Assembly: GCF_050624435.1 (NCBI RefSeq)
Contig: NC_134539.1
Location: forward strand, 44,858,001 to 44,922,000
DNA: 64,000 bases
Direction of reading: 5' to 3'
Origin: Tenrec ecaudatus
Taxonomy: Eukaryota; Chordata; Mammalia; Afrosoricida; Tenrecidae
Shown here piece by piece: positions 32,400 to 43,184 of this stretch (within the stretch, counting starts at the first letter, position 1; every line of letters begins with the position of its first letter). The notes under the pieces are model-generated. The model was not told the origin of the DNA. It searched no databases and saw only the letters and a program-made list of their open reading frames with translations. Position numbers and translations under genes: made by a program.

Positions 32400-32935
32400 C
32401 ATGAGCAATCCCATTACTACAAGGACCATTAGAATATGTCCTCCCCGAGCAGGGAAACTTCAACCTCACTCCGCAGATGGAAGCAGAGGCCCCGCATCCT
32501 GCCAGTCCCCCGGAAGACAGCTGAAGCCGAGGTCAGACAGACTGCTTGTTCTCGAGAAGCCGAGTGGTTGAAGATCTTGCCCCCCTTTCTGGAAATAGCC
32601 AACTGAGGGCCTGGCGGAAACCAGTTTGCCCATCTCCCCCCCAGGCTCCCCACGACGTTCAGTGCCCCAAATCATTGTCAGATTCTAAGAAGCAATCTTT
32701 GCCCACGATAGCTGGCTGGGAAGTCTCCGGAGTTTCCTTTGTGGGGCTGCTTTTGCTGTCAATTTCTTTAGAGCTTCCTCTCCAGGAGCTCGTGACCAGG
32801 GGCTTGCCTGGAGTTCCTTGGCATGGCCTCTCTGAATCCATTCGCTCTTCCTGATTAGTCTTTCCACAGTCTGCCTGTGCTGAGTATTCACTATTCCCGC
32901 TCTAGGAAAAAAAGAAAACATACAACACAGACAAA
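32400..32935. other. Unassigned stretch
   Basis: No recognisable gene. Overlapping open frames on both strands (up to 102 codons) have no domain I can name. Confidence 0.35.
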
Positions 32936-32939
32936 AACC

Positions 32940-33061
32940 AAAAAACGCAGAACCAAACCCATTGAGTTGCATCTTGACTCACACGGACCCATCTTTAGGG
33001 TTTCCAAGGTGGATGGGTTTGCAGCCTAATCCGCACCCCATGGTGCCCACGCCAGGGCTCC
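32940..33061 (-). repeat. AfroSINE, internally deleted
   Basis: Tail 'aaccaaacccattgagttgc' leads almost directly to the reversed head 'cccacgccagggctcc', so about 80 bp of the body are missing. Confidence 0.75.
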
Positions 33062-33479
33062 CTGTTCTTATCAAAGCACCCTGCACTTCACACCCTCTGA
33101 ATCTTGTTCATCCGATAACTATCCCACTTAGAGCCTGACCCAGGAAAGGTGGGTTGAATCAAGGTAAACGGTAAGATTTCCCAAGAATTTGTTTCCTTGA
33201 GCTAGATGTTAGTCTTTTGTTTTTGATTCAGGGAAGAATGTGGATTTTCACCCTTGTTTCAGTAGCTGTACCAACGTACAGGCATCTGATCAAAGCTTAA
33301 AGACACAGGGTTGGTATTTCTGAAGCTAGACTTACCGTTTTCTGCTCTGGTAGGAGGCTCTTGTACCAACTGCTATCCACATCTTGGCCTTGACTGCCAA
33401 CTACTCTGGTGAAAACTCATGAAATTCTGGTCAGGTGTGTGTGCCTGTCATTTCAGTCAGCTGGGTGTCCTTCAACGGA

Positions 33480-33670
33480 CATTTGTTGATTCACTCTTTT
33501 ATGCTCAAATACTATGATTAAGTGCCGCCTATTGTTCTACTGCAGGAGGTGAGGGCAATCGAGAGACAGAGAAGGTTCCTGGTCTGATGGTATTTATATT
33601 CTAGAGCAGCGTAAGCACATAACAAATAAGTAAACAAATGAAACAATTTGAGAAAGAATGCATGTACTAT
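33480..33670 (+). repeat. Ancient mammalian interspersed repeat
   Basis: 'catttgttgattcactcttt', 'gatggtatttatattctaga' and 'aagtaaacaaatgaaacaat' follow the order of a common old repeat ('caacaaatatttattga', 'atggagcttacattctag', 'ataaacaaataaac'). The family name is uncertain. Confidence 0.5.
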
Positions 33671-33700
33671 GAAGAAAAGGAATAGGAGAGAGCAAGAGGG

Positions 33701-33702
<2 letters not shown>

Positions 33703-33762
<60 letters not shown>
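33703..33762. repeat. (GA)n microsatellite
   Basis: Thirty GA units, uninterrupted; explains the Ser-Leu periodic frame read on the minus strand. Confidence 0.97.
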
Positions 33763-33765
<3 letters not shown>

Positions 33766-34339
33766 GAGTTTGGTTGGTAGTAGACTTCTCATCTTTCATG
33801 CAGGAGACCTGACAACCCTACAGATAACAACCATTGCAGCCCATTGTGCACGGAGCCAGTGCAATTGTGAATGGACTCTGGCAGCTCACAACACAAAGGA
33901 GCTTGCCCACAACGAGGACCCATCACTCTTCCACCTTTCTGAGCCATCCGCAACTTCAGCTTCCTGTCTCTACCTGCCAAAGACTTCCAGTCTTTAAAGC
34001 ATCGACCACATCTCAGAGCTAGGCAAATAAGTCTCTATTTTAAATTAAAAATAAAATACAACAGTGTTCTTTGTGCAAACAGTATGACAAGAGATAAGAA
34101 AGGCAATTACTTCCTTTCTATCTCTCTAACACAAATAGCAATATAATTCTTGTCTTCCATGTGATGTTTCAATTTTTCCAACTTGTATGCTTTTTATGTA
34201 TTTCAATGGGTGAGAATGGTAGGGACCCAAACACAAATCATTTACCAGTTAATAAATCCCCCTCTCTCTGTCCTCCTGCTATACTATCTACCTACCTACT
34301 GCCTACCACCTACTGAACGCACAGCTGACCTTGTTAATG

Positions 34340-34745
34340 ATCATGGCTTTGAGCACTGTGCTCATTGTTTTTAAGTGTCTTATATCACACAATCGACCTA
34401 ATAACCTTGTGAGGTAAGTGCTAGTATCATTCCCATTCTACAAGGGAAAACCTAAAGAGCACATCAAGGCCTAAACTAAAACCAAACCAAACGCACTGTC
34501 ATCGAGTCAACTCTCCATGTGAGTAGAAAGCCCGGCCTTTCTCCCACGGAGCTGCAGGTGGTTTCCAACTGCCGACCCTGCTGATCACAGCCCAACTCTT
34601 AGCCACACCACCACCAAGGGCTCCTAAATAATGCCCCCTGAGATGATCTAAATTATTGCCACCAGTGATAAAAGCAGAATTCAAACCCAAGATCGGGACA
34701 CTATGGTGCTCATAAACCTGGTCTACACCTTCACACTGAGGCTAC
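34340..34745 (-). repeat. MIR split by an AfroSINE
   Basis: Left part 'ttgtgaggtaagtgctagta' with 'tcattcccattctacaaggg' is the reversed MIR core up to about 34470. After the SINE, 'agcagaattcaaacccaaga' to 'cactgaggctacctc' continues in the correct MIR order. This gives a clear relative age: the SINE is younger than the MIR. Confidence 0.8.
34475..34625 (-). repeat. AfroSINE nested in MIR
   Basis: Starts with the A/C-rich 'accaaaccaaacgcactgtc' and ends 'accaccaccaagggctcc'. Part of the middle (tagaactgcccc region) is deleted. Confidence 0.88.
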
Positions 34746-34762
34746 CTCAAGAAGAGGTCAAT

Positions 34763-34973
34763 CTCACACCAAACTCGGCCCCATCAAGATGATTCTGACT
34801 CATAGTGATCTTTTTCGGTGGAGCCGAACTGCTCCTGCCGGGCTTCTGCCACTGTAAATCTTTGAGAGTAAAATGCCTTGTCTTTCTCCCACAGAGTGGC
34901 TGGTGGTTTTGAACTGTTGACTTGAGATTAGCAGCCCAATGGGCAACCCACCACCCTACCAGGACTCCCTTAG
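34763..34973 (-). repeat. AfroSINE
   Basis: Includes 'gattctgactcatagtgatc', 'tgccttgtctttctcccaca' and 'caccctaccaggactccc'. Confidence 0.9.
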
Positions 34974-35015
34974 GCATTGCAAAACTTGGTTCTTTTCATG
35001 AGACGGACTGATACA

Positions 35016-35190
35016 ACAAGGAGCCCCGGCAATGTAGTGATTACATGTTGCACTGCTAAACACAAGATCAGCAGTTTGTAACTACCCCTCCTCCCAGGAA
35101 GAAAGACGAGGCTTTCTACTACTCCCGTAAACGTTTACAGCCTAGGAAACCCAACCGGGGGCAGTACTCAATGGCAGTCAGATTGATGTA
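35016..35190 (+). repeat. AfroSINE, first of a direct pair
   Basis: Head 'aaggagccccggcaatgtag', body 'gaaagacgaggctttctact', tail 'cagtactcaatggcagtcag'. Confidence 0.88.
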
Positions 35191-35372
35191 ACTGTTGGGT
35201 ATTCAGCGATTAACCAGAAAATGGATGGCTTGAATCCTCTTGTGGCCCGAGAGAGACCAGCCCTGGCTCCCTGGTTCTGTGAGGGTCACAGTCAAGAAAA
35301 TTCTATGGGGCAGTTTTAACTCTGTCACGTGGCATAGTCCTGAGTCGGAATCAACTTGAAGGCACCCAACAA
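35191..35372 (+). repeat. AfroSINE, second of a direct pair
   Basis: Follows the previous copy without a gap. Tail 'gagtcggaatcaacttgaag' ends 'gcacccaacaag', closer to the RTE tail than in most copies. Confidence 0.82.
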
Positions 35373-35504
35373 GAAAGCCCCCTGGCTAGCTGGGTTGACA
35401 AACAGACTCTTTCTGGCCTTCTTTTATACTTATATCAAGACTTACTGTAATTAATGTTGATCATTAACATGTTGCCAGTAGCTGTTTAGCAAAAAAGGTT
35501 TTCA

Positions 35505-35660
35505 AACACAGGATCTTATTGAAGGCTCACTAAGTAATCGTGTGGCAAGGCTCTCTCAGTAGCCTTAGGTGACTGAGGAGGCAGGAGCTGTCCCAAACAG
35601 AAGTGATCAGCCCAAGGTCATTCAGACAGCAGAGGTATTCTGCCAAGATCAGGAAAGTGA
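35505..35660 (-). repeat. MIR fragment
   Basis: 'gatcagcccaaggtcattca' followed by 'gacagcagaggtattc' is the reversed MIR core. Confidence 0.65.
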
Positions 35661-35914
35661 GGGAGCAGTGGAATGCTAGGCAAGTCCATTTGGCTCATCC
35701 CCAAAACAAACAACAAAACATTGGCATCAATTCACGGAACCTCCACATATTACAGAGAAGAACTGAGCTCTGTAAAGGCTTTTTGATGGTTATCTTTACA
35801 AAAACAGATTCCCAGGCCTTCTGAGGTGCCACCGGGTGGATTTCAATGACCAGCCTTTGGGTTCGTAGGTGATTGCAAACCACCTGCACTTCCCAGGGAC
35901 TTAATCCACGTTAT

Positions 35915-36420
35915 CCATGTCGTTATTGCTGTCAGGTGACATTGAGTCATCTCTGGCTCGCAGTGCCCCTATGTACAACCCAAAGAAACACAACTCAATG
36001 CTGAGCCACTTCCACAATGGTTGGTTGTGCTTGCAGTCGCTGTGCCTATCTATTTCACAGAGTCTTCCTCTTTTTCACTGAGTCTCTACTTTACCAAGTA
36101 AGACATCCTCCTCCAGGGACTAATGTCTCTTGATAACATGTCCTCACTACCTGAGGACATCCTAGCTTCTAAGGAGCATCTTGGCTGTACATCCTCCTGT
36201 ACAAATGTCTTTGTTCTACTGGCAGCACACAGTACTTTCAATGTTCTTCACGCGCACCACAATTCAAGCACATTACTTCTTCTCTGGTATTCCTCACGGT
36301 TCAGCTTCTACATGCATCCGAGGCAATTGAGAATATGCTAGCTTAGGCCAGGTGTTCCTTAGTTCTCAAAGTGACATCTTTGCTCCTGACCTTGAACGCG
36401 ATCTTGTGCAGTAGCTCTAT
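35915..36420 (-). mobile_element. RTE 3' half
   Basis: Motifs in reverse order: 'gtcattgctgtcagg'-like tail, 'agtcttcctctttttcactg', 'ctagcttctaaggagcatct', 'cttctacatgcatccgaggc' and 'gttctcaaagtgacatcttt'. A 500-bp stretch with few large gaps. Confidence 0.87.
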
Positions 36421-36663
36421 TGTCTGTAAGTATTGAACAATGCTTCCTTCCTGTCAGCAGACCATAAATATATAAATCTAAAGTGTATTTTATTATTTTC
36501 TTGGTTATTGAGCGTATACACCGAAAACCCTGTACCAGTTCCGTAGCATCTATGGGCAGCATTCAGTGACATCGATTCCATCGGTAGAGCTGTACACTCA
36601 CTCTCATCTCCTTTTCTGGGTTGTTCCTTCCCTGTTTTGCATGAACCCACGGCCCCTACCAAG

Positions 36664-36879
36664 CCCAAACCAAACCAAACCAGACTCCCTGCCATCAAGG
36701 CCATGTCTACTTACAGGGGCCCACAACAATAGGGTAGAACGGTCAAAGGTATTTCTGAGACTGTAACTGTTTAAGGGAGTAGAAAGCCCTGTCTCTCTAC
36801 GGAGTAGAGGGCAGTGGTTCCGTACTGCTGACCTTGAAGATTGCGGCTAAGGTGGTAGCCACTATGCTACCAGAGCTCC
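36664..36879 (-). repeat. AfroSINE, near full length
   Basis: Tail 'accaaaccaaaccagactcc', body 'gagactgtaactgtttaagg', head reversed 'actatgctaccagagctcc'. Confidence 0.92.
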
Positions 36880-36974
36880 TTACTATACCTTCTGATTCCT
36901 TTCTCATCGACCCAGGTGCTGTTGTCAGTCAGACCTCCTCAAGTGACCTCTGAGGAGAATGTAATTCTCAAGGC

Positions 36975-37200
36975 AGACTGATTCCCACTGCTGGTCGTTG
37001 CTGCTGGGTACCGCTGCAGTGGTTCCGAGGAGGCTCTATTCGAGCTGTCTTGTTTCAGCCTCTCCTTGCAGCCCCTGGGTCCAGGCATCCCTGTGAAGGT
37101 CTCCCTTTTTGCTGACCTTTGACTTTGCTAATATGATGTCTTTTTCCAGGGACTGGTGTCTTCTAATATGTCCCAAGTAAGTGAGATGAAGTCCAGCAAG
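36975..37200 (-). mobile_element. RTE 3' fragment
   Basis: 'gtcgttgctgctgggtaccg' at the left and 'ccagggactggtgtcttcta' with 'aatatgtcccaagtaagtga' at the right. The middle is diverged. Confidence 0.75.
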
Positions 37201-37526
37201 CTAAACTATTGTTGGGGTTTAAGAAAACATCGGGAGATGTTTGTGTTTTAAGTTTTAAAGATTATTTCAGGGCATGTACTGAACTATTGAATTCTATGAT
37301 ATGTGGAGTAAGTGCCAATAAAATGGTTTACAACTAAACTAAAATAAAGATTATTTCAGGGCAATGGCTTCAGGAGTTCACCCACCTTCCATGGCTGCAG
37401 AAAGGTTGGAGTCTATGAGAATGTTATATTTTGTCCAAAATACGGGCCCCTCAGTTTTTGATTAAACTTCTGCTGTGGACTCTTTGACCAAAATATTCAG
37501 TAATGATAACTGGGTACCCTTTAGGT

Positions 37527-37732
37527 GAGCTGTTCTCAACCTGAGGGTCGCGACCCCTTTGGGGATCAAACCACCCTTTCACAGGGGTCGCCCGATTCAT
37601 AACAGTAGCAACATGACAGTGATGAAGTAGCAGCGAAAATAATTGTCTGGTTGAGGAGGGGGGTTGTCAGTCAGTCACCACATGAGGAACCGTATGAAAG
37701 GGTTGCGGCCTGAGCAAGGTTGAGGACCACTC
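37527..37732 (+). mobile_element. SPIN-type hAT MITE, 206 bp, clear 8-bp TSD
   Basis: Left end 'tgttctcaacctgagggtcg' and right end complement 'agcaaggttgaggaccactc' are the inverted termini. Flanks ctttaggt (37519-37526) and ctctaggt (37733-37740) match at 7 of 8 positions, with the expected TCTAG-like core. The interior 'cacaggggtcgcccgattca' joins the two end blocks directly, so the central part present in the 441-bp copy is deleted. No ORF. Confidence 0.93.
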
Positions 37733-37744
37733 CTCTAGGTCTTT

Positions 37745-39200
37745 TCCGCCCGTTCCATTTCCTTTTTACTATTTCTGTCTCTTTTGCTGCTTCAGGAGAA
37801 TTAAAACCAATTGCTGTGCCTTGCAGGTAAAGCACATTATGAGACCACATTGAGACTGGAGAGGCAGTCTCACTTTCACTTTTGCATCAGGGTGCTTTTC
37901 AGAGGTCAAGGCTTGCCCCCAGACTCTTGGCTTTTGGAAGCCATTTGCCATCTCCTGTATCACTGTCTCTAAAGGAATTCTGGGAAGGGCTGGCATCTTG
38001 TGTCCCAAGGGGGCTGTCTGACCCGCAGGTTTCCTTACTTGTACAAAGCACCCATGACACCAGCAGAAACCTCTCCAGTGACCGAGGAGTAGTGTACAGC
38101 CGACAAAGGGCTTTCAGCGCTCGGATCTCAACAAGTCTGTGAGGCAGCTAGCCCTGTAGTTCTCTGCCCACTCTCCGGAGGGTGGAATTGAGTCCTGCAG
38201 GGTTCACAGAGCTATACAAGGGGGCTCTTTCAGGATTAGAAGGCAGATGTGTTCTAGAAGAATCCATGTTTTCTCTACTACACCATGTTGCAGCCTCCCC
38301 CCTCCCCCTAGATATAAAGCATTCCACAGCACTAAAATGGTTTGTTTACTGCAGCCCCCCCCCCAGGATAACGCACCTTATAGTGCTGTTTTCCAGGCAG
38401 CATCTGGCAAATGGTTGGCTCTCTCCCCGTGCCAGCTGGAAACCGGCAAGTAAAACATTGACCAGATCGTAGCAGGCAGTTGTGGATCACCTGCCAACAC
38501 TGTTTTGAAATGAAAATAAATGCGACACTGAGCCTGAAATGGGGAGTAGCATGTCAGAAGTAATCAATACCCCAGTATGATATCTTTGATGACTGTGCTG
38601 GAGTCAAGGGCGGGGACTCAGAGGGGAGCCATTTGTTCTGCCTGGGGGTGTATGGAGGTCTTTGAGGAGGGCCTGGAGGACAGGGCTGGCACAGGTGTGA
38701 AGGGCAAGGAGAGCCTTGATGGGAGCGTTATTGACTCTGGAGCGTCCAGAGCTGGATCCTCATTGTAGGTGTGTGATCTCAGCAGTCACAAGGTTTCTTG
38801 TTGGGCATACCCAGAAGCAACAATAGGGTATCCTCATGTGTAAATGAAATTGTCTTGGAAGAGGCGAACTGAACTACAGACTAGCCCAGCGTGGACTAGT
38901 GATATGCAAAATCCAAGAGATAAAACTGCCTTTCGGGAATCTTAACATATCTAAAGAAGGCCCATGTCAATCTAAAGGAGATTACTTCATTCCTGGAAAT
39001 TTGAGGCATGGGAGGAGGAGCACTTCTGAATCCCACCCTGTGCAGAGGAGTCTCTGCCAAGGACACATTCGTTCTAAGATGCTAAATATTCAGGGCACAG
39101 GGTGGCAGCCAGGGACCCTCCAAAAGCCTAATGCAATTTTTCCTGGTGAGTCTTTCACAGGGAGACTACAGCCTGGTCATGTCCATGTCTGGGGAGCTGC
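37745..39200. other. Unassigned stretch
   Basis: No recognisable gene or named repeat. 38300-38360 contains two C-rich runs. Confidence 0.35.
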
Positions 39201-39206
39201 CGAGGC

Positions 39207-39385
39207 TCCTGAATTGGGGTGGCTAGTGGTTATGCTTCGGGCTGCTCACCCCAGGGTCAGTAGTTCGAAGCCACCAGCCACTCCTCAGAAGAATGATGAG
39301 GCTCTCTATTTTTGTAAAGAGTTATAATCTCGGAATTCCACGGGGGGCAGTTCTACTCTGTCCAAGATAGAAGGAGCCACAGCTG
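39207..39385 (+). repeat. AfroSINE
   Basis: Head 'tgaattggggtggctagtgg', body 'tcagtagttcgaagccacca' and 'gtaaagagttataatctcgg'. Tail short. Confidence 0.85.
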
Positions 39386-39389
39386 TTAG

Positions 39390-40495
39390 ATATGAGCAAG
39401 GTGGTTATCAGACTAACAATGACCTTAGCAACAGAAGATCATGGTGACCTTGGTTACAAACCATCACGTGGTACAATGGACCTGCTGCCAGTCTATGGGC
39501 CGAGCAAGAGGGAGAGAGTAGAGCCAACTGCAGTGCGAGCTCAGACAATAGCAGGAGGTGGACTGGGGTGAAGGGGTTCATGTATGTGATGAATGGGAGC
39601 TGGTTGAATGTTGACCGGACGTTGGTGGTGGATAGGAACAGACTGAAGAGTCTCCAGTGGAAACTTGGAGGTCCGAGGAGACGTGGTGCCCACTGAGATA
39701 TGACTGGATGTGTGCACAAGGGATTCTGGGAATGTCAGGCCTGCCGAGTGCGTCTTCTCTGCTGAGGTGAATAAGACAGACAGGGGTGGTATCAGTTGGT
39801 GGTTTGAAGGAGGTGGGGGCTTGTAATCTCAGCCGAGCAGAATGGGGAAAATGTTGTCTAGGGGTCCAGGGATAGGCTTCCTTAATGATGCTTCAGGTCC
39901 TGGAAGTCTCAGCATGATCTAACCCCTCTGGGACCTCCTCCCCAGCCCCCACCACAGTTATGAGGGCCTGTCCGAGCGAGCGAGGGCCCAGCTGGTACCA
40001 AGGAACGTCATTTCTCTCTGCCCTCCATGATGCAAGTGTGAATCAGTCACTCAACTCCTGTCTCCCTGGTAAAACTGAAAGTGATCCTGGAAACAGAGCC
40101 ATTATGAAATCTGGACTCATTTAGTTTATCTTTGGCAACCAGGTGGTATCTTCTTTACCTGAAAGGCAGGCAGCTCCCCGAGGGTCCTCAGCCTTCGCAG
40201 TTCACAAGCTGGGACCTCATGTCTACAAACATTTTTCAGGGGAGAAGGGAAGCAGGGTGAGGAAACGAAGCCGCAGTGCCAGGACCTGCCAAGGACTGAG
40301 AGTTGGAAGTGGAAGCTAGTGGCCTTTTAAAAAGCAAACCAGCTCGGCGATGTGGGATGAACCAGACCATCACATGAGGGCCAGGTAGTCTCGCTACGGA
40401 AGGTCTCTTCCCCTTACCTGCGGGGCTCCTCTGCCTGCCAGCTTCCTCGTACAGACAATGAAGTTAGGATGTCTCCCTCCCTGCCTCTTTCCACC
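39390..40495. other. Unassigned stretch
   Basis: No gene recognised. The sequence looks single-copy with unremarkable composition. Confidence 0.35.
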
Positions 40496-40499
40496 ATCC

Positions 40500-40895
40500 T
40501 TCTGTGCCATGTGACTGGCGCTCTCAAGAGCGTCAAGGATGCTGAGAAGAGAGGCAAGCGCCAGGCTGTGCTCCAACATCACTGACCGGTCTCTGTGCTG
40601 ATGAAGCCCGGGTACATGGCGAGGCACAAACCAGTGATGATCACTGGGCTGGGAAGCTGGTTGTGGACCTCACGGGCCACATGAAACGTGGAGTGACCAG
40701 GCCTGAATTTGATGTGCAGCTCAAAGATCTAGAGAAGTGGCCGAATGATCCGCCCCTGCCATCCTGCCGACTTGGTTTCATGGTGCTGATGACCTCCGCT
40801 GGCATTAGGAACCACAGGCAGCAGGGTGAGACTGGCAGGAAAACCTCTGGGGCGGCTCTTTCTCGGTATGCCAGGCATCGAAACAAAGAAAACAC
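40500..40895 (+). pseudogene. RPS15A: Processed pseudogene of ribosomal protein S15a
   Basis: RPS15A encodes a cytosolic small-subunit ribosomal protein. The best part of the frame (40663-40800) reads '[15 protein letters not shown]', 'LGF' and 'VLMTSAGI', matching the conserved C-terminal half of S15a. Upstream, nucleotides 'ctctcaagagcgtcaaggat' and 'gagaagagaggcaagcgcca' match the N-terminal '[14 protein letters not shown]' region. The copy lacks introns, is interrupted by stops and an internal deletion between about 40575 and 40650, and ends in an A-rich stretch near 40890. The divergence indicates an old, dead retrocopy. No target duplication is visible. Confidence 0.88.
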
Positions 40896-41174
40896 CCAAT
40901 GGACAACTAATCATGTTTGAAAGTTGGGATTTGAGGGTACACTGAGATACTCTCAGGAGCGCTTGCTGGGCGTGGGCCCCAGAGGCTGCTGCTTGGAGAA
41001 GCCATTTCCCTTGGGAGGAAGTTTGAGGAGAAAGTGGGCTTGTCAGGCCGGAGTAAAGGAAAAGAGTTTTTCTGCGTTGGGAACCCCCTTCCCCAGCAGG
41101 TGGTCCTCATCCTCAGGGTGATAGAAATTCAGGGAAGGCTCCAGAAATGGTGCTGCGGGTGACTTTGTGCTCGT

Positions 41175-41625
41175 TCACAGGTTCCAACTCCTGCCGGCCA
41201 TCAGTACAGCAGACGCGACACCACCCAGGCCTGCGCCGTCCGTCCTCACAGTGGTCCACAGGTTTGAGCCCCTGGTCGCAGCCACTGTGTCCTCCCGTCT
41301 CACCAAGGGCCCTCCTCCCTCTCACTGCCCTTCCATTTTACCAAGCAGGACGTCTTTCTTCCAGGACCGGTCTCTCCTGATAACACATTGAAAGTATATG
41401 AGACAAAGTGTCAGTCTCCTTGCCTCTAAGGAGTATTCTGGCAGGATTTCTTCCAGGACAGATGTGCTTGTTCTTTTGGCTGTCCGTGATGCTTTCAATA
41501 TTCTTTGTCAACATCAAAGTTCACATGCATTTCTTTTTCTTTAGTCTTCCTCATCCCCCGTCCGACTTGCCCATGCAGATGAAGTGACTGGAAATACCCT
41601 GGCTTGGATAAGGCACAATGGATGA
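41175..41625 (-). mobile_element. RTE 3' half
   Basis: Reverse order of RTE motifs: 'gcagccactgtgtcctcccg', 'cattttaccaagcaggacgt', 'cctctaaggagtattctggc', 'atgctttcaatattctttgt', 'ccctggcttggataaggcac'. Its minus-strand frame is open for 180 codons across the RTE and the next SINE, but antisense to the SINE and without a domain. Confidence 0.87.
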
Positions 41626-41789
41626 GTTGAAACAAAACAAGTATTAATGGTCGAATATCAAATTGTGGGCTGCACTGTAGACCTTCACGGAGTTCCTCAT
41701 GGAAAGTTTTAGGAAACAGTTCATGGAAAGAGGTCCCTGTCTTTTTATTCCACTTTCCCACAAACCCTTTCAAGCCCCCTGTTCTGACA

Positions 41790-41985
41790 CAGGAGCCCTG
41801 GGGGCTCAGTGGGTCACGCTTGGACTGCTCACAGAAAGGCGAGCAGTGTGAAACCACCCCCCTGCTCTCCAGGAGAAAACGAGGCATTCTGCGCCCAGAG
41901 AGATGTGCAGCCTCAGAAACCCCACGAGGGGCAGTGCTCTTCTGCCCCATAGGGATGCACTGAGTTGGAATCAGTGGATGGTAGT
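41790..41985 (+). repeat. AfroSINE
   Basis: Head 'ggagccctgggggctcagtg', body 'gaaaccccacgaggggcagt', tail 'ctgagttggaatcagtggat'. Confidence 0.9.
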
Positions 41986-42019
41986 GAAGGTTCCTTTTTC
42001 TTTCTTGTCTTCTGACATA

Positions 42020-42198
42020 GAAGGATCCTGGAGGCACAGTGGGGTGTGCATGTAACTGTTAACCACGAAGTCAGAGGTTCAAACCCACCAGTTTGCTCCT
42101 CCGGGCAAAGATGAGGCTATCCGCAAGTTTAACGTTTTACATCCTGCCTCCAAAACCTTCTACCAGGTGACTGTGAGTCAGCATCAGCTCAGTGACCT
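42020..42198 (+). repeat. AfroSINE
   Basis: Head 'ggatcctggaggcacagtgg', B-box-like 'gaggttcaaacccaccagtt', tail 'gtgagtcagcatcagctcag'. Confidence 0.88.
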
Positions 42199-42239
42199 GG
42201 GGTGGGCTCTGGCACAGGCTTGGGTTTGTCCTTTGGAGG

Positions 42240-42400
42240 GCTGTGTAGTCAAGGGCCAGGGGGTTAGCACATGTCTGGCTTCACTCTCTGAGCTTCAGTC
42301 TCCTTATCTGTGTGTAGTGATGTTCATACCCAGCTCTTGCACTGTGTTGAGGATCCCAGGAAGTCAGGCAATTCGAAGTCCTCAATTTTCTAAGTAGGTG
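42240..42400 (+). repeat. MIR fragment
   Basis: 'gagcttcagtctccttatct' then 'tgtgtagtgatgttcatacc' and 'tgtgttgaggatcc' follow the MIR order. Confidence 0.65.
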
Positions 42401-42615
42401 TGAACTCATAAGAAGTGAGGCGTGGCTTGCATTGGTATATTCTTCAAGCTTTTTGTGTCTCTCTTGTGGCCAAGTCCTTGGGATACAAAAGAAAAAGACC
42501 ATAAAGATAAGATGCAACTGCCTGCCTGGACAACTGTGGCGGGTAGCGGGGAAGAGGGTGGGGAGCTGAGGCTTCAGCCAGATATGATAGATGCTGTGGA
42601 GCAGACCCTCCCCCC

Positions 42616-42824
42616 CAAATCCAAACTCACTGCTATGGAGTCACCTCCGACACATAGGGACCCCGTGAGATGCAGTAGAACTGTCCCTGTGGGTTTCTGA
42701 GGCTGTACACTTTTTATGGGAGTAGAAAGCTTCATCTTTCCCCTCAGGAGTTACTGGTGGCTTTGAGCTGCTGACCTTGTCGTGAGCAGTCCAGTGTGTA
42801 TTCTTCTGTGCCACCAGGGCTCCA
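42616..42824 (-). repeat. AfroSINE, near full length
   Basis: Tail 'aatccaaactcactgctatg', body 'gtagaactgtccctgtgggt', reversed head 'ttctgtgccaccagggctcc'. Confidence 0.92.
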
Positions 42825-42900
42825 GAACAGAGGAGTGGAAGGGCAAAAGACGGCGAGATGAGCAAGCAAACCACTGTGTGATAAGTGATGTGGAAGAGAT

Positions 42901-43088
42901 GCGTGGTGCTCAGCCTTGCGAACGCCGCGTCCCTTAAATAGCTCATGTGGTGGTGACCCTCCAGCCATCTAGTTATTTTTGTTGCTATTTCGTCACTGTC
43001 ATTTTTCTACTGTTATGATTCGGGCGATGCCTGTGAAGGGGTCGTTTGACCCCCGAAGGGGTCTCAACCCACAGGTTGAGAACCGCTG
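42901..43088 (-). mobile_element. SPIN-type hAT MITE, 188 bp
   Basis: Right end 'cccacaggttgagaaccgct' is intact. Left end 'gtggtgctcagccttgcgaa' is a diverged terminal repeat. Interior 'ttgttgctatttcgtcactg' and 'ctactgttatgattcgggcg' match the other copies. The flanking octamers gaagagat and gatgaagc match poorly, so the target duplication has decayed or my left boundary is off by a few bases. Confidence 0.87.
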
Positions 43089-43184
43089 GATGAAGCGGTC
43101 AGAGAAGGCTTCCCAGAGAGTAGCAGCTATACTCAATGGGCCAATCATCAGAGAAGCCAGATTAGATGAGGACAATGCTGCCTT

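Noticed and set aside
41495..42037. 180-codon minus-strand frame
   Set aside because: It runs through an RTE fragment and the antisense of an AfroSINE.
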